A stretch of DNA of 64,000 nt. Origin: Ramlibacter sp. (GTDB taxonomy: Bacteria > Pseudomonadota > Gammaproteobacteria > Burkholderiales > Burkholderiaceae_C). The stretch's first letter is position 1. Each line of letters begins with the position of its first letter. The position numbers and the translations under genes were made by a program. Positions 21,844-32,786 of this stretch are shown here, in pieces. The notes below the pieces were generated by a model, which was given only the letters and a program-made list of their open reading frames with translations, had not been told where the DNA came from and made no database searches. The stretch is from assembly GCA_030695945.1 (NCBI GenBank), contig JAUYOG010000023.1, positions 62,001-126,000 of the forward strand. Reading direction: 5' to 3'.

Positions 21844-23249
21844 AACACGCCGTCAAGCATATTCACTTCGTAGGCGTGGGCGGCGCCGGCATGTCCGGCA
21901 TCGCCGAGGTGCTGCGCAACCTCGGCTACCTGATCTCCGGCTCCGACCTGTCCGACAGCCCGACGCTGCGGCGGCTCGAGGGGCTGGGCATCAAGACGTT
22001 CGTGGGCCATGCGGCCAGCCACGTGATCGGCGCGGACGCCGTGGTGACTTCCACGGCCGTGCACGAGGACAACCCCGAAGTGCTGGCGGCGCGCAAGCGC
22101 AAGATTCCCGTGGTGCCGCGCGCGATGATGCTGGCCGAGCTCATGCGGCTGAAGCAGGGCATCGCCATCGCCGGCACGCACGGCAAGACGACGACCACCA
22201 GCCTCGTGGCCAGCGTGCTGGCCGAGGGCGGGCTGGACCCGACCTTCGTGATCGGCGGGCGCCTGAACAGCGCCGGGGCCAACGCCAAGCTCGGCGGCGG
22301 CGACTACATCGTGGTGGAGGCCGACGAGTCCGATGCCTCGTTCCTGAACCTCATGCCGGTGATGGCCGTCGTCACGAACATCGACGCCGACCACATGGAG
22401 ACCTACGGCCACGACTTCAACCGGCTCAAGGGCGCGTTCGTCGAGTTCCTGCACCGCATGCCGTTCTATGGCACCGCGATCCTGTGCACCGACGACCCGG
22501 CGGTGCGCGAGATCGTCCCCGACGTGCAGTGCCCGATCACCAGCTACGGCTTCGGCGAGGACGCGCAGGTGCGCGCCGTGGACGTGCGCGCGGTCGGTCC
22601 CCAGATGCACTTCACCGCGCAGCGGCGCAACGGCGTCACGTTGCCCGACCTGAAGATCGTGCTCAACCTCGCGGGCATGCACAACGTGCTGAACGCGCTG
22701 TCGGCGATCGCGGTGGCGGTGGAGCTGAACATTCCCGACGAGGCCGTGCAGAAGGCGCTGGCGGAATTCCACGGCGTGGGCCGCCGGTTCCAGAGCTATG
22801 GCGAGCTGCCCGTGAAGGCGGAGCACGGCGGGGGGTGCTTCACCGTCATCGAAGACTACGGGCACCACCCGGTGGAAGTCGCCGCCACGCTCGCCGCGGC
22901 GCGCGGCGCCTTCCCGGGCCGGCGCCTGGTGCTCGCCTTCCAGCCGCACCGCTACACCCGTACGCGCGACTGCTTCGAGGATTTCGTGAAGGTGCTCGGC
23001 CACGCCGACGCCGTGCTGCTGGGCGAGGTGTACCCGGCCGGCGAAGCGCCGATCGTCGCGGCCGATGGCCGTTCGCTGGCGCGCGCGGTGCGCGTGGCCG
23101 GCAAGGTGGAACCCGTGTTCGTCGACGACATTGCCGGGATGCCGGATGCCATCCTGGAAACCGTGCGCGACGGCGACGTGGTGATGTGCATGGGCGCGGG
23201 CTCGATCGGCGGCGTGCCGGCGAAGCTGGTGGAAATGGGAGGCGTATGA
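21840..23249 (+). CDS. murC: UDP-N-acetylmuramate--L-alanine ligase
   Basis: [50 protein letters not shown]. Confidence 0.97.
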   Translation: MKHAVKHIHFVGVGGAGMSGIAEVLRNLGYLISGSDLSDSPTLRRLEGLGIKTFVGHAASHVIGADAVVTSTAVHEDNPEVLAARKRKIPVVPRAMMLAELMRLKQGIAIAGTHGKTTTTSLVASVLAEGGLDPTFVIGGRLNSAGANAKLGGGDYIVVEADESDASFLNLMPVMAVVTNIDADHMETYGHDFNRLKGAFVEFLHRMPFYGTAILCTDDPAVREIVPDVQCPITSYGFGEDAQVRAVDVRAVGPQMHFTAQRRNGVTLPDLKIVLNLAGMHNVLNALSAIAVAVELNIPDEAVQKALAEFHGVGRRFQSYGELPVKAEHGGGCFTVIEDYGHHPVEVAATLAAARGAFPGRRLVLAFQPHRYTRTRDCFEDFVKVLGHADAVLLGEVYPAGEAPIVAADGRSLARAVRVAGKVEPVFVDDIAGMPDAILETVRDGDVVMCMGAGSIGGVPAKLVEMGGV

Positions 23250-23341
23250 GCGCTGCGCAGAACCGCTTCAAGCAAGCTCGCGCCCCCTTGGGGGGCAGTG
23301 CAGCCGCCCTGGCGGCAAACGTGGGGGCCAACATCACATGA
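23246..23341 (+). CDS. 31-aa micro-[34 protein letters not shown] coupled by ATGA to murC and ddl
   Basis: ATG overlaps murC TGA, TGA overlaps ddl ATG; body lies in type A repeat; expression unknown. Confidence 0.35.
   Translation: MSAAQNRFKQARAPLGGSAAALAANVGANIT
23270..23330. repeat. Type A repeat copy 3 between murC and ddl
   Basis: AAGCTCGCGCCCCCTTGGGGGGCAGTGCAGCC...AACGTGGGGGCC. Confidence 0.6.
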
Positions 23342-24318
23342 CCGCAGGCAAGGAAAGCCAGGACTTCGGCAAGGTCGCCGTGCTGATGGGTGGCCGTTCG
23401 GCCGAGCGCGAGGTCTCGCTCATGTCCGGCAGCGGCGTGCTCAAGGCCCTGCAGTCGAAAGGCGTGGATGCGCATGCGTTCGACCCGGCCGAACGCGACC
23501 TGTCGGAGCTCAAGCGCAAGGGCTTCAAGCGCTGCTTCATCGCGCTGCATGGCCGGTTCGGCGAGGACGGGACGGTGCAGGGTGCGCTCGAGCTGCTGGG
23601 CATCCCCTACACGGGCTCGGGCGTCATGGCCTCCAGCATCTCCATCGACAAGGTCATGACCAAGCGCGTCTGGCTGGCCGAAGGGCTGCCCACGCCGAAA
23701 TACGTGCTGCTGCGCCGGGGCTCCTACACGCGCGAGCAGGTCCGCGCCGTCCCCGACGACCTGAACCTGCCGCTGATCGTGAAGCCGGCGCGCGAGGGCT
23801 CGTCCATCGGCGTGGCCAAGGTCCATGGCTACTCCGAGATGGCCGATGCCGTGGACCAGGCGGCGGCGTTGGACGCCGACGTGCTGTGCGAGCAATTCAT
23901 CAGCGGGGACGAAGTGACCTGCCCGGTGCTCGGCTCCGGCGACGAGGCCCGGGCCCTGCCCGTCATCCGCATCGTCGCGCCCGAAGGCAATTACGACTAC
24001 CAGAACAAGTACTTCACCGACGACACCAAGTACCTGGTGCCGTGCGGGCTTCCCCAGGGCGAGGAAGAGGCGATCCAGGAGATCGTCGTCAAGGCCTACC
24101 GGGTGCTCGGCTGCCGCGGCTGGGGCCGCCTGGACGTGATGATCGATTCGGCCACGCGCAAGCCTTACCTGCTGGAGATCAACACGTCGCCGGGCATGAC
24201 CGGGCATTCGCTGGTGCCGATGTCCGCCCGCGCCGCGGGCATCAGCTACGAAGACCTGTGCGTGCAGCTGCTGGCCTCGGCCGCGCTGGACCAGGAGAAA
24301 GGAGCGCAACGGCCATGA
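23338..24318 (+). CDS. ddl: D-alanine--D-alanine ligase
   Basis: [75 protein letters not shown]. Confidence 0.97.
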   Translation: MTAGKESQDFGKVAVLMGGRSAEREVSLMSGSGVLKALQSKGVDAHAFDPAERDLSELKRKGFKRCFIALHGRFGEDGTVQGALELLGIPYTGSGVMASSISIDKVMTKRVWLAEGLPTPKYVLLRRGSYTREQVRAVPDDLNLPLIVKPAREGSSIGVAKVHGYSEMADAVDQAAALDADVLCEQFISGDEVTCPVLGSGDEARALPVIRIVAPEGNYDYQNKYFTDDTKYLVPCGLPQGEEEAIQEIVVKAYRVLGCRGWGRLDVMIDSATRKPYLLEINTSPGMTGHSLVPMSARAAGISYEDLCVQLLASAALDQEKGAQRP

Positions 24319-25103
24319 AAGCCCCCCTGCAGCAGCCCTTCGACGTCAAGCTGATGAACGTCGCCGCCTCGGCGCTGTTCGCGGCCGGCATCGTGCTGCT
24401 GCTCGCGGCGGTGTTCTGGTGGGCGCTGAGGCATCCGCTCTTCGCGATTTCCGGCATCACCGTGCAGGGCGACGTGGCGCACAACAACGCCGTCACCTTG
24501 CGGGCCAACGTGGCGCCGCGCCTTGCCGGGAACTTCTTCACGGTGAACCTGGCGACGGCGCGGGAGGCCTTCGAGGGCGTGCCGTGGGTGCGCGCCGCGG
24601 TGGTCCGGCGCGAGTTCCCGAACCGGCTGCGTGTTTCGCTGGAGGAGCACCGCGCCGCGGCTTTCTGGGGGGCCGAGGGCGAGGGCCGCCTGGTCAACAA
24701 CTTCGGCGAGGTGTTCGAGGCGAATCCCGGCGACGTCGAGTCCGATGGACTGCCGCGCCTCTCGGGCCCGCAGGAGCAGGCGGCGCTGGTGCTGACGATG
24801 TACCAGACGCTCCAGCCGATGTTCGAGGCGCTCGACCTGGGGCTGGAACACGTGGCGCTGACGTCGCGTGGCAGCTGGCAGGTGGAACTGGACAACGGCG
24901 GGCAGGTGGAACTGGGGCGCGGCACGCCGGAGGAAGTGGTGGCGCGCACGCAGCGCTTCCTGCAGACGCTGACGCAGGTGACGTCCCGCTATAGCCGGCG
25001 CCCTGACGCGCTGGTGTCGGCGGACCTGCGGCATGGCGACGGGTATGCGGTGCGGTTGAGGGGCGTGGGCACGACGGGTGCCGACGCGGTGGGCAAAAAC
25101 TAA
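24315..25103 (+). CDS. ftsQ: Cell division protein FtsQ
   Basis: N-terminal TM, POTRA-like [14 protein letters not shown]..., [18 protein letters not shown]; between ddl and ftsA. Confidence 0.95.
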   Translation: MKAPLQQPFDVKLMNVAASALFAAGIVLLLAAVFWWALRHPLFAISGITVQGDVAHNNAVTLRANVAPRLAGNFFTVNLATAREAFEGVPWVRAAVVRREFPNRLRVSLEEHRAAAFWGAEGEGRLVNNFGEVFEANPGDVESDGLPRLSGPQEQAALVLTMYQTLQPMFEALDLGLEHVALTSRGSWQVELDNGGQVELGRGTPEEVVARTQRFLQTLTQVTSRYSRRPDALVSADLRHGDGYAVRLRGVGTTGADAVGKN

Positions 25104-25124
25104 ATGGCTTGACCAGAGACGAAC

Positions 25125-26354
25125 ATGGCAAAAGAGTACAAGGACCTGGTGGTAGGCCTGGACATCGGAACCGCCAAGGTGATGGTGGTGGTGGCCGAGG
25201 TCATGCCCGGCGGCGAGCTCAAGCTCGCGGGGTTGGGCGTGTCCGCGTCCAACGGGCTCAAGCGAGGCGTGGTGGTGAACATCGACGCCACCGTGCAGAG
25301 CATCCAGCAGGCGCTGAAGGAGGCCGAGCTGATGGCCGACTGCAAGATCACCCGCGTCTACACCGGGATCACGGGCAACCACATCCGGGGCATCAACTCC
25401 AGCGGCATGGTGGCCGTCAAGGACAAGGAAGTCACGCAGGCGGACGTCGCCCGCGTGATCGAGACGGCGCGCGCGATCAACATCTCCACCGACCAGCGGC
25501 TGCTGCTGGTCGAGCCGCAGGAATTCGTGATCGACGGCCAGGACGTGAAGGAGCCGATCGGCATGAGCGGTATCCGGCTGGAGGCCAAGGTGCACATCGT
25601 CACCGGCGCACAGAGCGCGGCCGAGAACATCATCAAGTGCGTGCGGCGCTGCGGGCTGGAAGTGGAGCAGCTGCTGCTCAACGCCCTGGCGTCGAGCCAG
25701 GCCGTGCTGACCGAGGACGAGAAGGAGCTCGGCGTGGCGCTCGTGGACATCGGCGCCGGCACGACGGACGTTGCGATCTATACCAACGGCGCGATCCGCC
25801 ACACGGAGGTGATCCCGATCGCCGGCGACCTGATCACCAGCGACATCGCGATGGCGCTGCGCACCCCCACCAAGGACGCGGAGAACATCAAGGTCGAGAA
25901 CGGCTACGCCAAGGAACTGCTGGTCAACCCGGACGAACAGGTCGAGGTGCCCGGCCTGGGCGACCGCGAGCCGCGCCAGATGGCGCGCCAGGCCCTGTCG
26001 TACGTGATCGAGAAGCGGGTGGAGGAGATCTACCTGTGCGTGCGCAACGTGATCCGCGACACCGGCTACGAGGAGGTGCTGTCCTCCGGGATCGTGATCA
26101 CCGGCGGCAGCGCCCTGATGCCGGGCATGGTCGAACTGGGCGAGGACGTGTTCCTGAAACAGGTGCGCCGAGGGCTGCCGAGGTATTCGGGCGCGCTGGC
26201 GGACATGGTCACCCAGCCGCGCGCGGCCACCGTGATGGGCTTGCTGGAAGAAGCGCGCCTCGCGCGCATCCGCGGCTTCAAGGTGGCGCAACAGAACGGC
26301 TCCATGAAGACGGCTTTCGGCCGCTTCAAGGATTTCATCGTGGGGAACTTCTGA
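25125..26354 (+). CDS. ftsA: Cell division protein FtsA
   Basis: VVGLDIGTAKVMVVVAEV, VALVDIGAGTTDVAIYTNG, ITGGSALMPGMVEL, C-terminal amphipathic FGRFKDFIVGNF. Confidence 0.97.
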   Translation: MAKEYKDLVVGLDIGTAKVMVVVAEVMPGGELKLAGLGVSASNGLKRGVVVNIDATVQSIQQALKEAELMADCKITRVYTGITGNHIRGINSSGMVAVKDKEVTQADVARVIETARAINISTDQRLLLVEPQEFVIDGQDVKEPIGMSGIRLEAKVHIVTGAQSAAENIIKCVRRCGLEVEQLLLNALASSQAVLTEDEKELGVALVDIGAGTTDVAIYTNGAIRHTEVIPIAGDLITSDIAMALRTPTKDAENIKVENGYAKELLVNPDEQVEVPGLGDREPRQMARQALSYVIEKRVEEIYLCVRNVIRDTGYEEVLSSGIVITGGSALMPGMVELGEDVFLKQVRRGLPRYSGALADMVTQPRAATVMGLLEEARLARIRGFKVAQQNGSMKTAFGRFKDFIVGNF

Positions 26355-26504
26355 TGTGCCAGCCCAGCAAGCTGTGGCTGGCCAGGGGCAGCCCCCCGCC
26401 GAGAAAGGAGCGATGGCGATGCACCGATCCGCCGACGCGACCTTCATGAGCGACGACATAACAATCTATCCAGTGGCAACTGCAAACGTATTCAGGAGAT
26501 TCAA

Positions 26505-27740
26505 ATGAGCATCGAAATGATTGAAGTCGAAGAGTTCCACCTCGGCACCCAGATCAAGGTGATCGGCGTCGGCGGTGGCGGCGGCAACGCGGTCGACCAC
26601 ATGATCGGCCGGGCAGTGCAGGGCGTGGAGTTCATCTGCGCCAACACCGACGCGCAGGCGCTCTCGCGCACCGCGGCGCACAAGACGATCCAGCTGGGCC
26701 AAAGCGGACTGGGTGCCGGCAGCAAGCCCGAGAAGGGCCGCGAAGCGGCCGAAGCCGCGGTGGACGACATCCGCACCGCGATCAATGGGGCGCACATGCT
26801 GTTCATCACCGCCGGCATGGGCGGCGGCACGGGCACCGGGGCCGCACCGGTGATTGCGCGCATCGCCAAGGAGATGGGCATCCTCACCGTGGGCGTGGTC
26901 ACCAAGCCCTTCGACTGGGAGGGCGGGCGCCGCATGACCAACGCCGACAACGGCCTGGCCGAGCTGGAAGCCAACGTCGATTCGCTGATCGTGGTGCTCA
27001 ACGAGAAGCTGCTCGACGTGCTCGGCGACGACATCACGCAGGACGAGGCTTTTGCCCATGCGAATGACGTGTTGAAAAACGCCGTCGGTGGCATCGCCGA
27101 GATCATCAACGTCCCCGGCCATGTGAACGTCGACTTCGAAGACGTGCGCACGGTGATGGGCGAGCCGGGCAAGGCGATGATGGGTACGGCCGTGGCCAAC
27201 GGTCCGGACCGCGCGCGCATCGCGGCCGAGCAGGCCGTGGCCTGCCCGCTGCTGGAAGGCATCGACCTGTCGGGCGCCAAGGGCGTGCTGGTGCTGATCA
27301 CCGCGGCCAAGGGCAGCCTGAAGCTGTCGGAGTCGAAGCTCGCGATGAACACCATCCGCGCCTATGCGTCGCCCGACGCGCACGTGATCTATGGCACGGC
27401 ATACGACGACGACCTCGGCGACGAAGTGCGCGTCACGGTCGTCGCCACCGGCCTGTCGCGCCAGGGCCAGCGCCGCACGGCCCCGCCGCTGCAGGTGCTG
27501 CGCACCGGCACCGACAACGTGGCGTTCAACATCCCCACGGTGAACAACGCCGTGGGAGGGCCCGGCGCCATCGCCACCCGTGAAGCCCCGCATGCCACCC
27601 AGCCCGATTACGGCGGCATGGCCGTGCCCAGCGTCTGGCGCACCAACCGCACGCAGGCGGCGGCGAGGGTCGACGCGCTGTCCAATGGCGGCATGGACGA
27701 TTTCGAGATCCCGGCGTTCCTGCGCAAGCAGGCGGACTGA
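26505..27740 (+). CDS. ftsZ: Cell division protein FtsZ
   Basis: IKVIGVGGGGGNAVDHMI, GMGGGTGTGAAPVIA tubulin signature, C-terminal DDFEIPAFLRKQAD. Confidence 0.98.
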   Translation: MSIEMIEVEEFHLGTQIKVIGVGGGGGNAVDHMIGRAVQGVEFICANTDAQALSRTAAHKTIQLGQSGLGAGSKPEKGREAAEAAVDDIRTAINGAHMLFITAGMGGGTGTGAAPVIARIAKEMGILTVGVVTKPFDWEGGRRMTNADNGLAELEANVDSLIVVLNEKLLDVLGDDITQDEAFAHANDVLKNAVGGIAEIINVPGHVNVDFEDVRTVMGEPGKAMMGTAVANGPDRARIAAEQAVACPLLEGIDLSGAKGVLVLITAAKGSLKLSESKLAMNTIRAYASPDAHVIYGTAYDDDLGDEVRVTVVATGLSRQGQRRTAPPLQVLRTGTDNVAFNIPTVNNAVGGPGAIATREAPHATQPDYGGMAVPSVWRTNRTQAAARVDALSNGGMDDFEIPAFLRKQAD

Positions 27741-27830
27741 CTGACTGAAATAAAAGAGTGTTCTCCAAGGGAAGTGCTTGGGGGTGGGCCTTGCAAGGGG
27801 TTCACCCTCTTTTCTTCGCATTCACCGGTT

Positions 27831-27865
27831 GTCATTGCGGGCTTGACCCGCAATCCAGGCCATGA
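27831..27865. repeat. REP-like palindrome in ftsZ-lpxC intergenic region
   Basis: GTCATTGCGGGCTTGACCCGCAATCCAGGCCATGAC: TTGCGGG/CCCGCAA stem with outer GTCAT/ATGAC pairing. Confidence 0.65.
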
Positions 27866-27920
27866 CGGCGATTTACCCTTCGTTCATGAAGGCACGCGGC
27901 TGACCGCCTAAAATTGCACC

Positions 27921-28844
27921 ATGCTCCAGCAACGCACCCTGAAGACCTTGACCAAAGCGGTCGGCGTCGGCCTGCACAGCGGCCAGCGGGTCGAGCTGAC
28001 GCTGCGCCCGGCCCAGCCGGACACGGGCATCGTGTTCCGGCGGGTGGACCTGCCGATCCCGGTGGACATCCCGGTGTCGGCGCAGGCGGTGACGGATACA
28101 CGGCTGGCCTCCACCATCTCGAACGGCGGCGCCAAGGTGCACACCGTCGAGCACTTGATGTCGGCCTGCGCGGGCCTGGGTATCGACAACCTGTACGTGG
28201 ACATCACGGCCGAGGAAGTCCCCATCCTCGACGGTTCCTCGGCCTCGTTCGTGTTCCTGCTGCAAAGCGCGGGCATCGTCGCGCAGAACGCGCCGCGCCG
28301 CTTCATCCGCGTGCTGAAGCCCGTGGAAGTGCGCGAAGGCGACGGCGACAACCTCAAATGGGTGCGGCTGGACCCCTACCACGGCTACAAGCTGCGCTTC
28401 GAGATCGATTTTGCCCACCGCGTGGTGAGCTCCACCGGCCAATCCGTGGAGTTCGACCTGAGCACCGGCTCCTATGCCCGCGACATCGCGCGGGCCCGCA
28501 CCTTCGGCTTCACGAAGGATGTCGAGATGATGCGCGCCAACGGGCTGAGCCTGGGCGGCGGCCTGGACAACGCCGTGGTGATGGACGATTACCGCGTGCT
28601 CAATGCCGACGGCCTGCGCTACGACGACGAGTTCGTCAAGCACAAGATGCTGGACGCGATGGGCGACCTGTACCTGATCGGCCGTCCCCTGCTGGCCGCC
28701 TACAGCGCCTTCCGCTCCGGCCACGCGCTGAACAACAAGTTGCTGCGCGAGTTGCTCGCGCAGCCGGGCAGCTACGAAGTCGTCACCTTCGACGACGAGA
28801 AGCTCGCGCCCGCCGGCTTCACCCAGCCCGCCAGGGCCTGGTAA
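27921..28844 (+). CDS. lpxC: UDP-3-O-acyl-N-acetylglucosamine deacetylase
   Basis: [62 protein letters not shown]. Confidence 0.97.
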   Translation: MLQQRTLKTLTKAVGVGLHSGQRVELTLRPAQPDTGIVFRRVDLPIPVDIPVSAQAVTDTRLASTISNGGAKVHTVEHLMSACAGLGIDNLYVDITAEEVPILDGSSASFVFLLQSAGIVAQNAPRRFIRVLKPVEVREGDGDNLKWVRLDPYHGYKLRFEIDFAHRVVSSTGQSVEFDLSTGSYARDIARARTFGFTKDVEMMRANGLSLGGGLDNAVVMDDYRVLNADGLRYDDEFVKHKMLDAMGDLYLIGRPLLAAYSAFRSGHALNNKLLRELLAQPGSYEVVTFDDEKLAPAGFTQPARAW

Positions 28845-28850
28845 ACCGCG

Positions 28851-29027
28851 ATGCTGCTGTTCCGGTGGGCGATGCTGATGCTGCTGCTGGCAGCGGCGGT
28901 CTGCTTCGTCTTTTACGCCGGCACGGGGCAGGTGCGTTTCAAGCGCTACGGCCTCGTCACGCTGAAGTGGACGCTGATCGCGGCGTTCGCGTTCTTCGCC
29001 ATCCTGATCCTCGAGCGGTTGGGCTAG
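28851..29027 (+). CDS. Small (58 aa) predicted two-TM membrane protein downstream of lpxC
   Basis: [61 protein letters not shown], read directly; below the ORF track length cutoff. Confidence 0.6.
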   Translation: MLLFRWAMLMLLLAAAVCFVFYAGTGQVRFKRYGLVTLKWTLIAAFAFFAILILERLG

Positions 29028-29572
29028 TACGTCCGCCCGCCCTTGTACATCCCGCTGGTCCGGCGGGCGGTCGACGTGGCCTGCGCGATCCGGCTCATTG
29101 CCGCGCCGGCATGGGCGTGCGTGATGGCCAGCCCGAGCGCGTCGGCGGCGTCCTTGCCCGGCAGGCCGGGCAGCTTCAGCAGCCGCTTGACCATCTCCTG
29201 CACCTGCCCCTTGGCTGCCTTGCCGTGGCCCGCGATGGCTTTCTTCATCTGCAGCGCGGTGTATTCGGCGACCGCCAGTTCGCAGGCGACCAGCGCGGTG
29301 ACACATGCGCCGCGCGCCTGGCCGAGCAGCAGCGTGGCCTGGGGATTGACGTTGACGAACACGATCTCGACGGCCGCGACGTCGGGGCTGTAGCGCTCCT
29401 TGACTTCGGCGATGCCGTCGAACAGCACCTTCAGCCGCGCGGGCAGGTCGCCGCGCTCCAGGTGCGTCGTGGTGATGGTGCCGCTGGCGACGTAGGTGAG
29501 GGCGTGCCCGGCCACGTCGACCACACCGAAGCCGGTGGTCTGCAGGCCGGGGTCGATGCCGAGAATTCGCAT
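29024..29572 (-). CDS. ruvC: Crossover junction endodeoxyribonuclease RuvC
   Basis: [53 protein letters not shown]. Confidence 0.96.
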   Translation of the reverse strand: MRILGIDPGLQTTGFGVVDVAGHALTYVASGTITTTHLERGDLPARLKVLFDGIAEVKERYSPDVAAVEIVFVNVNPQATLLLGQARGACVTALVACELAVAEYTALQMKKAIAGHGKAAKGQVQEMVKRLLKLPGLPGKDAADALGLAITHAHAGAAMSRIAQATSTARRTSGMYKGGRTY

Positions 29573-29579
29573 ACGCGTA

Positions 29580-30560
29580 TTAGGCTCCAAAGTACCAGCG
29601 CGCGGAATGAAAGAAGATCGGCGCGGCGAAGCACAGGGCGTCCACCCGATCCAGCAACCCGTTGGCCCCCGTGACCGACATGTCGCGCTGGCCCCAGGCC
29701 GTGACGCCCCGGTCGCGCTTGAGCGCCTTCATCACCAGGTGTCCCATCGACCCGGCGACGCAGGCGACGAAAGCCATGGCCAAGGCCTGTCCGGGCTTGA
29801 ACGGCGTTATGAAGGACAACAGGCCGCCGACCACGCCCCCGACGATCACGCCGAGGAGCCAGCTGGTCCAGTTGAAGCTCTTGCTCACCTCCGGGGCGCT
29901 GGGCGCACCTTTCATGCGGCGCGTGGCAACATGCTGCACGATCATGCAGGTCTGCACCACGAACACCAGGAAGAACACCAGGAAGGCGCCCTTGCCCTCG
30001 TAGTTGCGGAAGTCCAGCAGCATCAGCGCGGGGACGTGGCTCATGCCGTAGACGCAGACCATGATGCCCCACTGCAGCTTGGCGTTGCGTTCGAGGAAGC
30101 GGTGCGGGTCGCCCGAGAGCGCGCTCACCACTGGGATCGCGAGGAACACGTAGACCGGAATGAACACGGTGAACAGGTCGAAGTGCTCGGTGCGCACCAG
30201 CCAGAACTGGATCGGCAGCACGATGAAAAACGCCAGCACCAGGCTGCGGTGGTCGCCCCGGCGCGTGGGCGAGAGCGTGATGAACTCGCGCAGCGCGAAG
30301 AACGCGATCAGTCCGAACAGCACCGTTGCCACCGTGTCGCCCACGGCCCAGGCGACCCAGAACACCACGACCATGAACCACGAGGTGCCCAGGAGCCTGC
30401 GGAAGTTCTTTAGCTCGGCGTTCCATGCCTCGTCGTGCTCCTCGGCACGGAACGAGAGCAGGAACGCCGTCACGCTCACGGCGATGAGGATGCCGAAGAC
30501 GATGAGGAACAGGGCCGCCACCTGCTGGGTGGGCGTGAGGCTGCGCAGGAACTGGTTCAT
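29580..30560 (-). CDS. CdsA-like phosphatidate cytidylyltransferase family membrane protein
   Basis: Polytopic; [38 protein letters not shown] resembles the CdsA signature. Confidence 0.8.
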   Translation of the reverse strand: MNQFLRSLTPTQQVAALFLIVFGILIAVSVTAFLLSFRAEEHDEAWNAELKNFRRLLGTSWFMVVVFWVAWAVGDTVATVLFGLIAFFALREFITLSPTRRGDHRSLVLAFFIVLPIQFWLVRTEHFDLFTVFIPVYVFLAIPVVSALSGDPHRFLERNAKLQWGIMVCVYGMSHVPALMLLDFRNYEGKGAFLVFFLVFVVQTCMIVQHVATRRMKGAPSAPEVSKSFNWTSWLLGVIVGGVVGGLLSFITPFKPGQALAMAFVACVAGSMGHLVMKALKRDRGVTAWGQRDMSVTGANGLLDRVDALCFAAPIFFHSARWYFGA

Positions 30561-30569
30561 GGCAACGCC

Positions 30570-31181
30570 TCAGACGTCCCGCAGGGCAATGACCGCCTGC
30601 CGCGCGCGATCCAGGAATTCGCGGCGCTCTTCGTCGTTGCCCAACTGGATCGGCGCGCCGAACGTTACCGAGCACAGGATCGGCACGGGGACGACCTCGC
30701 CCTTGGGCATGACGCGCTGGATGTTGTCGATCCAGGCGGGCACCAGCACCACGTGCGGGAATTTCTCGGCCAGGTTATAGAGACCCGCCTTGAAGGGCTG
30801 CGGCTCCTCGGCGTTGCCGCGCGTGCCCTCGGGAAAGATGATGATCGAGTCGCCGCGTTCCAGGGCGTCGATGAGCGGCTCCAGCGGATCCTGGTCGGCG
30901 GTGCGCGCGCGGTCGACGTAGATGGCATTGAACACCGCCGTGGTGATCCACTTCTTGAACGGCGACTTCGTCCAGTAGTCCTTCGCGGCGATCGGCCGCG
31001 TGATGCTGCGCAGCTCCTGCGGGAGCGCCGCCCAGATCATCACGAGGTCGGCGTGGCTTTGGTGGTTGGCGAAGTAGATGCGCTGTTCGGCCTTGGGCGG
31101 GCAGCCGTACCAGCGCGCCTGCGCGCCGGTCAGCACGCGCACCAGGCCCAGCAGGAACAGGCTCATCAGCTTGGCAAGCAT
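30570..31181 (-). CDS. 1-acyl-sn-glycerol-3-phosphate acyltransferase (PlsC family)
   Basis: FANHQSHADLVMIWAAL (HxxxxD) and IIIFPEGTRGN motifs. Confidence 0.88.
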   Translation of the reverse strand: MLAKLMSLFLLGLVRVLTGAQARWYGCPPKAEQRIYFANHQSHADLVMIWAALPQELRSITRPIAAKDYWTKSPFKKWITTAVFNAIYVDRARTADQDPLEPLIDALERGDSIIIFPEGTRGNAEEPQPFKAGLYNLAEKFPHVVLVPAWIDNIQRVMPKGEVVPVPILCSVTFGAPIQLGNDEERREFLDRARQAVIALRDV

Positions 31182-31215
31182 GCGCGGATGATAAGGCTGA
31201 GCTGCAGCGCTTGCG

Positions 31216-31956
31216 TCAGGGCAGTTCGGCGTCGCGCATGCGGGCCACGATGGTCGAGGCGCGGCTCGCGAGGTAACCGGAGTTGGGCACCCGTTCGAAG
31301 TACTTGGGCCGCGGCAGCATCACGGCCAGGCGCGCTGCCTCGTAGGCGGAGAGTTGCGCGGCCCCCTTGCGGTAGTAGTGCCGGGCGGCGGCCTCCGCGC
31401 CGAACACCCCTTCACCCCATTCAACGCTGTTCAGGTAGATCTCCAGGATTCGCTCCTTCGAGAGCATCTTTTCCAGCGCGAACGCCAGCACGAACTCCTG
31501 GCCCTTGCGCAGGAGCGTCCGCTCGCCGGACAGCAGGATGTTCTTCGCCAGCTGCTGCGTGATGGTGGACCCGCCGACGATCTTGGGCGGCTTCACGGCC
31601 CGGGGCGCCAGCTGCGCCCTCCCGGCGCGCCGGGCCGCCTGTTCCTCGGCCTTGACGTTGCGCTCCCAGGCTTTCTCCAGCGCCTCCCAGTCCACGCCTT
31701 CGTGGCTGGTGAAGCTGCCGTCTTCCGAGGCGATCACCGCGCGCTTGAGGTTGTCGGAGATCTTCTCGTACGGCACCCACTGCTGGCGCCAGCGCAGCCT
31801 GTCTTTCTGGGTGGCGATGCGCCACGCCTCGGAGCGTTGGAACGTCGTGGACTGCGGGTCGATCGTCGCCATCAGCGCGATGCGTGCCAGGAAGAAGAAC
31901 TGCAAGGCCAGCCCCGCGACGAGCACCAGCGCGGCCCAGCGAAGCAGCGACCTCAT
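31216..31956 (-). CDS. mtgA: Monofunctional biosynthetic peptidoglycan transglycosylase
   Basis: N-terminal TM; GT51 motifs ASEDGSFTSHEGVDWEA, GGSTITQQLAKN, EKMLSKERILEIYLNSVEWGEGVFGAEAAARHYY. Confidence 0.95.
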   Translation of the reverse strand: MRSLLRWAALVLVAGLALQFFFLARIALMATIDPQSTTFQRSEAWRIATQKDRLRWRQQWVPYEKISDNLKRAVIASEDGSFTSHEGVDWEALEKAWERNVKAEEQAARRAGRAQLAPRAVKPPKIVGGSTITQQLAKNILLSGERTLLRKGQEFVLAFALEKMLSKERILEIYLNSVEWGEGVFGAEAAARHYYRKGAAQLSAYEAARLAVMLPRPKYFERVPNSGYLASRASTIVARMRDAELP

Positions 31957-32786
31957 GGGAGCGTGGCGCGCAGTTCGGCGAGCACCTGCGCCGCCGGTGG
32001 GTGCACACCGCGCCAGACCAGGAAGGCCTCGGCCGCCTGTTCCACCAGCATGCCCAGGCCATCGCGCGGGGTGGCGCCGTGCTCTCGCGCCCAATCCACG
32101 AAACCCTGCGCGGCAGGGCCATACATCAGGTCGCAGGCCAGCGCGCCGGGCTTTAGGGCGGTGGCGGGGATGGGGATGCCGCCGCCGCTCAGGCTGCTGG
32201 CCGTCGCATTGATGACGATGTCGAACGCGCCGCGCACCTGTGCCGGCTCGATAGCGGCAAGCTCGACGCCGTGTTGCTGCGCCAAAGCGGCATGGCGTTC
32301 TATCAATTCAACGGCGCGGGAGAGGGTGCGGTTGGCGATGACGATGCGCCGCGGACGGACCTCGATGAGCGGGCCCAGCACGCCCGCCGCCGCGCCGCCC
32401 GCGCCGGCGAGCAGCAGGTCGCGCCCGGCGAGGTCGACGCCGGCGTTGCCGCGGATGTCGTTGACCAGACCCACACCGTCGGTGTTGTCACCCAGCACGG
32501 CGTCGCCGTCGAAGCGCAGGGTGTTGCTGGCCTGCGCCAGCTGCGCTCGCGGCGTCAGCTGCGTCGCCAGGGCCGGTGACTCGAATTTGAACGGCACGGT
32601 GACGTTGCAGCCCTTGCCGCCCTCGGCGCGGAACTCGCGCACGGCCTGCGCGAAGCCGCCCAGCGGCACGAGCCGCTTGCCATATTGCAGCTTCTGCCCC
32701 GTGAGCTGCGCGAAGCGCGCGTGGATCCACGGCGACTTGCTGTGCTCGACGGGGTTGCCCATGACGCAGTAAAGATCGGTGGTCAT
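31953..32786 (-). CDS. aroE: Shikimate dehydrogenase
   Basis: YCVMGNPVEHSKSPWIHARFA, GDNTDGVGLVNDI, LLAGAGGAAAGVL. Confidence 0.96.
   Translation of the reverse strand: MTTDLYCVMGNPVEHSKSPWIHARFAQLTGQKLQYGKRLVPLGGFAQAVREFRAEGGKGCNVTVPFKFESPALATQLTPRAQLAQASNTLRFDGDAVLGDNTDGVGLVNDIRGNAGVDLAGRDLLLAGAGGAAAGVLGPLIEVRPRRIVIANRTLSRAVELIERHAALAQQHGVELAAIEPAQVRGAFDIVINATASSLSGGGIPIPATALKPGALACDLMYGPAAQGFVDWAREHGATPRDGLGMLVEQAAEAFLVWRGVHPPAAQVLAELRATLP

Noticed and set aside
26355-26504. Possible small gene between ftsA and ftsZ (MCQPSKLWLARGSPPPRKERWRCTDPPTRPS)
   Set aside because: Low-complexity, no coding-like signal; more likely the ftsZ 5' leader.
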